Shown here piece by piece: positions 57,808 to 64,000 of a stretch of 64,000 bases of DNA (positions are counted from its first letter, which is position 1; each line of letters opens with the position of its first letter). The position numbers were made by a program, and so were the translations under genes. The stretch lies in contig CALGJQ010000033.1 in the NCBI GenBank assembly GCA_937928545.1, positions 1-64,000 of the forward strand. The letters run 5' to 3'. The stretch comes from an uncultured Verrucomicrobiales bacterium (GTDB lineage: Bacteria; Verrucomicrobiota; Verrucomicrobiia; Verrucomicrobiales; Akkermansiaceae). A model generated the notes under the pieces. That model saw only the letters and a program-made list of their open reading frames with translations, was not told where the DNA came from and did no database searches.

Positions 57808-58437
57808 TTCGCTCTTTTCAAAGCGGACTTTTGGAGCAGTCGCGTATTTATCGTCGTTTGAGCGATAGCCAAGAGCGCAGGCGACTGAGGTGGTCAGTCC
57901 TTTTTCGGGCAGACCTAAAATACGATCGTATTCTTCAGCGCTGATTCCTTCCATGGGGCAGGCATCAACTCCTAAAAGAGCTGCGGAGGTCATTAATTGG
58001 CCGAGAGCAATGTAGGTCTGAAGCTTGGCCCACTGAAGTTGGGCTGCGGCATCCATCTGACTGGTGAAACCTAGCATCATGTCACGATAGGGGTTGAGTG
58101 CTTCAATCTCTCCTCCTCGGATTTTGGTGGTTCTTTCAAGGAAGAAGTCGATCTCATCTTCGCTCATCGAAGTCTTTCCTGCGAGAACGACAAAGTGTGA
58201 ACAATCAGTCACTTGAGGCTGCCCCCAGGAGTGAGGAAGGAGCTCATTTCGAAGCTCGGGGTTCTTAATGACGAAAAAATGCCAGGGTTGCAGTCCGAAA
58301 GAGGAAGGGGTGAGAACGAGTGAGTCTTCGATCGCTTCCCAAGTGTCATTTGGAATGGTCTTGGTTTTGTCGAATTGCTTGGTGGCGTAGCGCCACTGAA
58401 GTTGTTTGAGGAGATCGTCTGGTGAGAGTTGGCTCAT
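57790..58437 (-). CDS. NAD(P)H-dependent nitroreductase-family oxidoreductase
   Basis: The 215-residue protein (ATG at 58437; an in-frame TTG at 58458 is less likely) matches NfsB-type flavoproteins: RYATKQFD at the N-terminus for FMN phosphate binding, TPSSFGLQPWHFFVI for the cofactor pocket, ALGQLMTSAALLGVDACPMEG in the second half, and VACALGYR near the end. Such enzymes reduce nitroaromatics, quinones or flavins using NAD(P)H. Physiological substrate is unknown. It follows lptD by 7 bases on the same strand, so it is probably cotranscribed with it. Confidence 0.92.
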   Translation of the reverse strand: MSQLSPDDLLKQLQWRYATKQFDKTKTIPNDTWEAIEDSLVLTPSSFGLQPWHFFVIKNPELRNELLPHSWGQPQVTDCSHFVVLAGKTSMSEDEIDFFLERTTKIRGGEIEALNPYRDMMLGFTSQMDAAAQLQWAKLQTYIALGQLMTSAALLGVDACPMEGISAEEYDRILGLPEKGLTTSVACALGYRSNDDKYATAPKVRFEKSELLTSL

Positions 58438-58444
58438 GGGACAA

Positions 58445-60892
58445 TCATTCCGCACCAATTTCTATTGGCAAGGAAAGGCTTGGGATTTCCTTGATGCCGA
58501 AGCTGAGCATGACCCCGTATTCATCCTTGTTTTGATTGTTACGATGGAAAAAACCGAGGGAGCCTACGAAGGAATCGAAGTCGTAATGCACATTGTATTG
58601 TTGAAGTTCTAAGCTGTTATCGACGAGCTCCAGGCGATGGTGGGTTCCGATTCCCCAGTATTCGTTTAGGCGAGCAAAGCTTTCCAAGACAATGCGATCC
58701 GAGTCCCTCAAAATGGGGTGACTGTTCAAATGTCGATAATCGATATTAAACTCGAAGGAATCTGTGGGCATGAAACGGAAGGAGAGCGCCACTTCGTTAA
58801 AGTCGGCATCTGAGAAGATGGGGAACTGGGTTTCGAGATCTAAGGCGAACCATGGGGTCGGGTTCCAACGGAGATCATTGTAGAGGTTTGACAACTGGCG
58901 ATCAAACTCAGGGTCTTCGATGAAGGCGTCGATGTAAGTATCGAGGGTTAACCAATCATGGGTGTTCCCATCTCGGCGGGTCATGATGCGGTTGCGCATG
59001 CCGAGGCGGACGACGCTCCAGTCTTGCAGGTCATCGATCGCGGTGTAGCGCCCGATGTGTCGGGAGCGGGGGCGTGTGGTGGGGGTGAGCCGGTCGATGC
59101 GACCAAATGAGGAGTCGAGTTCATCTGTCGAAAGCCAGCTGAGAGAGGCGTAGGGTTCGATGACGTGACGGATTCCGTTGAGCCCCCATTTTTCGTTACT
59201 GATATGAGGGTAGTTTTTGGTGAGCTTTGTAGAGAAGTCGATCCCAGCTGAAAGGTGGGTGCGACTGGTTGAGGAGTCTGGTCCTAGAACGGATTGGTAG
59301 CTCGTATGGCCAGCTCCGATGCGAGGAATGATATTGAGGTGACCGACTTTGGACGGGCGTGAGAACTCGTGATAGGTGTGAAAGCGTGCGAAGCCACGTT
59401 CATCTAGGAGGCGATCGATCTCATCGATGCGGGGATCTCCAGGGAGAAGGTCGTTTACTTCATCGCGTAAGCTATCACGTTGGAATTCGGCTAAGTGTTC
59501 TTCATAGAATCCAAGAGAAGTCTGACTCTCGTAGAGGACGGAGCTGTTTAAGAATGGTTGGCGAATCCAGTCGTGCGTGATCTCAGGCAAACGAGTGGCG
59601 CTTTGGTAGAATTCGTTGAGTCGAATACGAGTGCCGAAGTTGGTGAGGCTATTTGCAGACCTCCGTGTGAGGCCGAGATAGTTGTCGGGGGCGCGATTGA
59701 TGCGGAAAAGCGAGGGGTCAAGATCCTCAAGATAATATTGGTCACTGAGAAGGGTAAGGTTGGCGTCAAAGCTGTAGTTGGCAGTGGGAGTTTTCCAAAG
59801 AGGAAGACGATGGGCAAATTCGACGCGGTAGCGGTTTGGGTCGATACTCTCACGGTTGACGCCAGCGCGCTCTAGGCTGGGGTCGGTGTCGTAGAGGTAG
59901 TAGAGACGGAGGTAGCCAAATTGATCCTTTTTGTTGAGGCGGGTGTCAGAAAAATCAACTCCCAGGCCTAGGCCACGCCCTGAATACAGATCGGCATGCC
60001 ATTGTGAGAGGAGCCAAGCATCTTCGTTTTCACCGGTTTCTGGATCTCGTTCGCCGCCGAGCATGATGCCGTAGCGGTTTTTAACAAAAACTCCGAGGTT
60101 AGTTCGAGCGCCTGGGATGAAGAGGTAGCCAAGGTTCTCATCGAAAGGTTGAGAAAGGTAGGGGAGCCAGAAGATTTTCCGATTTCCTGTTTGTAGGGTG
60201 AAGTCATCAAAGATCACTCTGTCGCCTGGGATCACGGTGGTCTTTTTTGCGCGCAGCCAGAAGTCGGGGTTTTCGACGTCGTGAGTGGTGATGCCCGAGT
60301 TTTCACCTACGAAAAGGGAGCGTCCATTACGTTCTACTTTTTTCAAGTTCCCAGCTTTCATGAGGATGGGGTCGAGGGCGAGGCGGACGCGGCTCGTGTC
60401 TATGGTTTGAGTGTCAGTATGGTAAATTGCAGATTCGCCACGATAGACGAGCCCGCTTTGGTAGACGCTGACGTCGCCACTCAATTCCACTTTTTTCTCT
60501 TTCGTATTCCAGGTGGCGTTGTCGGCAAAGACTTGCAAACCATTGTCGGCGATGAGTTTCACCTTGCCCTTGTAGTGAACAAGTATTTGGCCGTTCACGA
60601 TTTCGAGATTGTCGAGACTTCCATCAATTTGAAAGTTGGAGGGGCGTTTGATTTCAGATTTTTTATCTGAGTCGCCCGATAAAATTTCAGCCAAAGGGTC
60701 TCCTCCGGGTTTTGGGGGAGGAATGGGTTTGAGGGGGAATTCGTCAAAGATGTCCTGAGGGGGCGGAAGCTCATCAGGAATGGGGAGAATATCCTCGGGA
60801 GGAGGTAAGATTTCCGGAAGGGGAGCGGCGGGCTCTTCTTGTCCGAGGACCCAAAACGGGGTCAGAGCTAGAAAGAGGAGGACGAGACGCAT
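58445..60892 (-). CDS. lptD: LPS-assembly outer-membrane protein LptD
   Basis: LptD inserts LPS into the outer leaflet of the outer membrane. The 815-residue protein has a signal peptide (about 1-17), a Pro-rich linker (about 20-70) and an N-terminal OstA beta-jellyroll (about 85-260; VNGQILVHYKGKVKLIADN, YQSGLVYRGESAIYHTD). A beta-barrel follows whose strands (SFRFMPTD, DYRHLNSHP, SVLYESQTS) alternate hydrophobic and polar residues. Cysteines that make the E. coli LptD disulphides are not seen, so its maturation may differ. The partner LptE is not identified here. Confidence 0.88.
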   Translation of the reverse strand: MRLVLLFLALTPFWVLGQEEPAAPLPEILPPPEDILPIPDELPPPQDIFDEFPLKPIPPPKPGGDPLAEILSGDSDKKSEIKRPSNFQIDGSLDNLEIVNGQILVHYKGKVKLIADNGLQVFADNATWNTKEKKVELSGDVSVYQSGLVYRGESAIYHTDTQTIDTSRVRLALDPILMKAGNLKKVERNGRSLFVGENSGITTHDVENPDFWLRAKKTTVIPGDRVIFDDFTLQTGNRKIFWLPYLSQPFDENLGYLFIPGARTNLGVFVKNRYGIMLGGERDPETGENEDAWLLSQWHADLYSGRGLGLGVDFSDTRLNKKDQFGYLRLYYLYDTDPSLERAGVNRESIDPNRYRVEFAHRLPLWKTPTANYSFDANLTLLSDQYYLEDLDPSLFRINRAPDNYLGLTRRSANSLTNFGTRIRLNEFYQSATRLPEITHDWIRQPFLNSSVLYESQTSLGFYEEHLAEFQRDSLRDEVNDLLPGDPRIDEIDRLLDERGFARFHTYHEFSRPSKVGHLNIIPRIGAGHTSYQSVLGPDSSTSRTHLSAGIDFSTKLTKNYPHISNEKWGLNGIRHVIEPYASLSWLSTDELDSSFGRIDRLTPTTRPRSRHIGRYTAIDDLQDWSVVRLGMRNRIMTRRDGNTHDWLTLDTYIDAFIEDPEFDRQLSNLYNDLRWNPTPWFALDLETQFPIFSDADFNEVALSFRFMPTDSFEFNIDYRHLNSHPILRDSDRIVLESFARLNEYWGIGTHHRLELVDNSLELQQYNVHYDFDSFVGSLGFFHRNNQNKDEYGVMLSFGIKEIPSLSLPIEIGAE

Positions 60893-60983
60893 AGACGTGT
60901 GGGAGGCTAGGAAGTGGTAGAAAAACTGTCGATAGGATTCGCTGGATTTGTGGACAATGCGGAGTAGCTTCGCGAGTCACATC

Positions 60984-61865
60984 ATGCGCGCGCAAAAAAT
61001 TGGAATCATCGGAGCCTCGGGTTGGTTGGGTTGTCACCTATCAGCAGCTCTCATAGCGAATGGTTATGAAGTCGTGGGTTTTTCGCGATCTCTGCGAGAT
61101 GATTCTGAGATGGCATGGCGTCAATGGAATGGGGAAGGAGAGATTGATCTGACTGGATTGGATGCGGTGGTAAACTTGGCGGGGGAGGCCATTGATCAAC
61201 GTTGGACGAAAGAGAGGAAGGTGGCTTTTCGGAAGAGTCGGGTCGACCTTACTGAAAACTTGGTGAAGTCCTTGGCTGTTTCCGAGGTGAAAGTCCTCCT
61301 CAATGCTTCGGCGACTGGGTTTTATGGTGACCGAGGAAATGAGGAACTCCCTGAGACCGCGGAAGTGGGTCAGGGATACCTCGCGGAGCTTTGTCGGGAC
61401 TGGGAGGAGTCGACGAATGGAGCGGAAGGAATTCGCGTATGTCACCTGCGGACAGGAGTCGTCTTAGGGGCAGGAGGTCGGGCTTGGGAGAAGATGGCTA
61501 AAATCTTCAAATTGGGAATTGGGGGGAGATTAGGGAGTGGAAAGCAGTGGATGCCATGGATCCATCTCGACGATGAGATCAGGGGTATCATTCATTGTCT
61601 TGAGAATGATCTTTCGGGGCCGGTGAATCTTGTCGCGCCAGAGTCGGTGACGAATGCGGACTTTACCAAAGCAGTGGGCCGAGTGCTGAAGCGACCTACC
61701 GTTTTGCCAGCCCCTGCCTTTATGCTGAAGCTTGTCTTAGGCGAATTTGCCGAGGAAGGACTCCTCGCAAGCACTCGAGCGGTGCCGGAGAAGCTGCTGC
61801 AAAGCGGCTTTCAATTTTTGCATTCCGAGATTGAAAGCGCGTTGAAGGAGTGCGCGGGGCGTTGA
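60984..61865 (+). CDS. TIGR01777-family NAD-dependent epimerase (YfcH-like)
   Basis: The 293-residue protein (ATG 60984; ATG 60957 also in frame) is an atypical short-chain dehydrogenase with GIIGASGWLG, VNLAGEAIDQRWT, KSRVDLTENLVKSL, ASATGFYGDRG, GVVLGAGGRAWEKM and WMPWIHLDDEIRGI, all hallmarks of this family. The reaction is unknown; in plants the relative GC1/SulA affects plastid division. The ATG at 60984 starts directly at the nucleotide-binding fold. It starts 91 bases from the divergent lptD gene, and its stop lies 2 bases from that of the next gene. Confidence 0.9.
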   Translation: MRAQKIGIIGASGWLGCHLSAALIANGYEVVGFSRSLRDDSEMAWRQWNGEGEIDLTGLDAVVNLAGEAIDQRWTKERKVAFRKSRVDLTENLVKSLAVSEVKVLLNASATGFYGDRGNEELPETAEVGQGYLAELCRDWEESTNGAEGIRVCHLRTGVVLGAGGRAWEKMAKIFKLGIGGRLGSGKQWMPWIHLDDEIRGIIHCLENDLSGPVNLVAPESVTNADFTKAVGRVLKRPTVLPAPAFMLKLVLGEFAEEGLLASTRAVPEKLLQSGFQFLHSEIESALKECAGR

Positions 61866-61867
61866 GT

Positions 61868-62971
61868 TTACTGCGCGTGTTTTTCGTGCCACTCGCGGTA
61901 GACCTTGGGAGAGATCTCGGAGGGGACGATTTCTGAACGGCCACCCCAGAAGACGTTGGTGTAGCTGACGGGGATTCCGATCGATTCGAGATGTTTGTCG
62001 ATGGCGGCTTTGTGCTCCATCACTTTGTCTTTTTCGGTGCCGTGGACGACGCCCATGACGTTAACGTTGCCAAACTGCGGTCCACCCTCGCGCCAGTAGG
62101 CGTGGGTCATGCAGTGGTGGCGACCCACTTCGCTGCCAGCTTCAATCTCGCGGCCTTTGGGGACGGCCCAGTGGAAGAGGCCGTTGAAGCGAGTGACACG
62201 CTTTCCGGTGTCGGAAGGTTTGACGTGTTCGAGGAAGGTTGAGAAGCGGCCGATCACTTTCTTGGTGTCGAGGATTCGGGCGACTTCAAAAAATCTTTCT
62301 AAGCTCACTCCAGCGACTTCAGCGCGGGCGTCCCAGCAATTTTGAATGACTTCATCAGGAGTGAGTTCTTCTTTGAGAGCGAGGAGAACGTCCCACTCTT
62401 CTTGAGAGAGATCGACGACGGTGGTGGTCATCATCTCAGCGGCAACATCGAGCTTTGCGCCGGGCTCGAGTCCCTTGCGTCGGACGTGGCCGACTCCAAG
62501 GGTGAAGACGCCATTGGCAGGCATGAGGATGAATTCCTCGGCGCCCACGATGCGCTTGAGGACGTTTCCGTGTTCTTCCAAGGACTCGCCTTGAGGAACT
62601 TTGAGAGTGGTCCAGAGGCGGTAACCGGAGCCGGAGATTTGTCCATCGGTTGAACGGATCACGACGTGGCCAGAAAAGGGATCTTCTTTGGCCATGAAGT
62701 CGAAGGCGTCATTGAGTTTTTCTTCCGGAACTTTCCAAGCGACGAGAGCTCCGTGGGCAAGTTTGGTGGCGAGCATCGTTTGGCGAACGCGGCGGATCAC
62801 GCCTGCTTCCAGCATAGCGCGGATGCGCTCGAGGACGACGTCGAGTTCGACCCCGGATTCTTTGGCGATGATGGAAAAGGGATCTTCTTGGAAGCCAGAG
62901 ACGAGGTCTTCGGAAACGCTGAGAATTTGGGCGTTGATCGGATCGTCGTGTTCGGTGGGAATGGTGCTCAT
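61868..62971 (-). CDS. AhbA-AhbB-like fused siroheme-decarboxylase/Lrp-type protein
   Basis: The 367-residue protein has two tandem Lrp/AsnC-type halves. Each has a winged-helix segment (FSIIAKESGVELDVVLERIRAML; LERFFEVARILDTKKVIGRF) followed by an alpha/beta domain. The first holds LAHGALVAWKVPEEKLNDA, and the second RHHCMTHAYWREGGPQFGNVNVMGVVHG. This pairing matches AhbA/AhbB siroheme decarboxylases, which make didecarboxysiroheme for haem b or d1 in anaerobes and denitrifiers, where AhbB keeps a His-rich HCY...P...VHG block. Annotation pipelines often call these Lrp/AsnC regulators. No other haem gene is near. The start overlaps the cca stop by 4 bases. Function is moderately supported. 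Confidence 0.65.
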   Translation of the reverse strand: MSTIPTEHDDPINAQILSVSEDLVSGFQEDPFSIIAKESGVELDVVLERIRAMLEAGVIRRVRQTMLATKLAHGALVAWKVPEEKLNDAFDFMAKEDPFSGHVVIRSTDGQISGSGYRLWTTLKVPQGESLEEHGNVLKRIVGAEEFILMPANGVFTLGVGHVRRKGLEPGAKLDVAAEMMTTTVVDLSQEEWDVLLALKEELTPDEVIQNCWDARAEVAGVSLERFFEVARILDTKKVIGRFSTFLEHVKPSDTGKRVTRFNGLFHWAVPKGREIEAGSEVGRHHCMTHAYWREGGPQFGNVNVMGVVHGTEKDKVMEHKAAIDKHLESIGIPVSYTNVFWGGRSEIVPSEISPKVYREWHEKHAQ

Positions 62972-64000
62972 TTTGAAAGTGTTTCTTTTACGAAAGAGTA
63001 GGCGGCGTCTTTATCAGCAAGTCTTCCTTCGAGTTGCTCGGTTTGGACGGCACGGAGGATCTTGCCAATTTCAGGGCCGTGGGCCACGTTAAAATCTCGG
63101 ATCAGATCGTGACCGGAGATGAGGGGCTCGGGGATGAGGGGCTCTTTGGCAAACTCCTCTTTTTTCTCGCGGACGAAGTCGTAGTTCTCGCGGAAGCCAT
63201 TGCTGCTATCGCAATCGACTCGATGCAGTTCGGTTTCGAGGTCGAAGCACTCGGCCGACATGAAGCGCTTCAGCTTTGCCGTTCTCATGTCTTTTACGTG
63301 CATGAATTTCATGTGACGTGAAACCATGAAGCTGACCTCATCGATCGTTTGATTTGAGTAGCGCATGCGGCGGAGGATCTTTTCGGACATTTTTTCGCCT
63401 ACTTTGTCGTGACCATTAAAGCGGAAGCGCTCGGCTTCAGCATCCCAAGTCTGCGTGGCAGGTTTGCCGATGTCGTGGAGGAGCACGGCAAGGGCGAGAT
63501 TGAGGGGAGGGGAATTGAGAAGCGAGAGGGCAATGCGGGTGTGAACGTAAACGTCACCCTCGGGATGCCATTGCGGAGGTTGCTCGCAGCCTTGGAGGTC
63601 GAGCACCTCAGGGAGGAATTCTTTGATCAAGCCCGAGTCGACGAGGAGATCGAGTCCGCGGGCGCGGTCATCTGCGGTGATGATTTTTGAGAATTCATCG
63701 CGGATGCGCTCGGGTGAAATTTGAGATAGAAGAGGAGCGCATTCTTGGATCGCAGCCCAAGTGTTTTCCTCGATTTGAAATCCGGTGACGCTGGCAAAGC
63801 GAATGGCGCGGAGGAGGCGGAGGGCGTCTTCTTCGAAGCGTTTTTTAGGATCGCCGATGGCGCGGAGGATTTGCGCTGCGAGGTCGGCGCGTCCGCCAAC
63901 GTGGTCGATGATTTCGCCGCTGAGAGGATCTTGGAAAAGTCCGTTTATGGTGAAGTCGCGTCGTTGGGCGTCTTCTTCGGGGGAGGAGAATTCGACCGAC
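62968..64000 (-). CDS. cca: CCA tRNA nucleotidyltransferase, 5' part beyond the window
   Basis: The enzyme adds or repairs the CCA end of tRNA. The 3' part is present: RRDFTINGLF (template-reading class II nucleotidyltransferase), FEEDALRLLRAIRFASVTGF, then a helical neck/body region and an HD domain (LLHDIGKPATQTW) in the C-terminal part (about residues 200-330 of the visible stretch). The 5' end with the catalytic DxD and GGxxRD lies past base 64000. HD domains occur in the long CCA enzymes and support an added phosphohydrolase activity. It overlaps the AhbAB-like gene by 4 bases, so they form an operon. Confidence 0.92.
   Translation of the reverse strand, partial: SVEFSSPEEDAQRRDFTINGLFQDPLSGEIIDHVGGRADLAAQILRAIGDPKKRFEEDALRLLRAIRFASVTGFQIEENTWAAIQECAPLLSQISPERIRDEFSKIITADDRARGLDLLVDSGLIKEFLPEVLDLQGCEQPPQWHPEGDVYVHTRIALSLLNSPPLNLALAVLLHDIGKPATQTWDAEAERFRFNGHDKVGEKMSEKILRRMRYSNQTIDEVSFMVSRHMKFMHVKDMRTAKLKRFMSAECFDLETELHRVDCDSSNGFRENYDFVREKKEEFAKEPLIPEPLISGHDLIRDFNVAHGPEIGKILRAVQTEQLEGRLADKDAAYSFVKETLSK

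Overview
The window reads as chromosomal DNA of a Gram-negative bacterium of the phylum Verrucomicrobiota, probably near the Verrucomicrobiaceae/Rubritaleaceae. The signs are a PEP-CTERM protein ending in IPEPSTG...RRKR, lamin-tail/CotH surface proteins, an ECF sigma factor paired with a FecR-LamG regulator, prenyltransferase-repeat and Tat-exported sugar-isomerase-like proteins, and LPS export genes. The genus cannot be fixed from the sequence alone. Recognisable Shine-Dalgarno sites are rare, so many starts rest on family length, signal peptides or promoter position.

Layout. 0-15.5 kb: NfeD-like protease, an unusually long PurL, a sugar-isomerase-like exported protein, a cobalamin adenosyltransferase, a toroid-repeat membrane protein, a D,D-carboxypeptidase, a transglutaminase-like protein, an SDR, an amidase and a YmdB-type phosphodiesterase. 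15.6-28.9 kb: the classical transcription/translation block tRNA-Thr, tuf, tRNA-Trp, secE, nusG, rplK, rplA, rplJ, rplL, rpoB, rpoC, closed by a strong terminator and a palindromic repeat. 29-39.7 kb: a DUF2071 protein and a cell-surface cluster (ECF sigma, FecR-LamG protein, thrombospondin-3-repeat protein, PEP-CTERM protein, giant CotH/lamin-tail protein). 39.8-43.2 kb: thrS, infC and a HAD phosphatase. 43.1-48.3 kb: an ankyrin-L,D-transpeptidase fusion and the operon DUF1844-kdsA-lptA/C-like-lptB. 48.4-54.7 kb: a second CotH/lamin-tail protein and an MBOAT/SGNH O-acetylation pair. 54.7-64 kb: M16 peptidase, small membrane-anchored protein, nitroreductase, lptD, a TIGR01777 epimerase, a siroheme-decarboxylase-like protein and a partial cca.

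Two observations stand out. First, PurL carries an in-frame insert of about 250 residues that looks like the protein-kinase-fold domain known from phage and plasmid polyvalent proteins. The insert is visibly poorer in GC than the surrounding purL. Second, four genes of the 31-40 kb surface cluster, including the sigma factor itself, share a promoter-like motif TGACAC-N15-GG(A/C)TA(T/C)TC with identical spacing. This defines a likely autoregulated ECF regulon and shows that the sigma gene must start downstream of its longest possible ORF.

The envelope genes form a theme: LPS synthesis and export (kdsA, lptA/C-like, lptB, lptD), peptidoglycan remodelling (D,D-carboxypeptidase, amidase, L,D-transpeptidase) and exopolymer acetylation. 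No stretch longer than 300 bases lacks a gene. No CRISPR array, insertion sequence or replication origin was seen.
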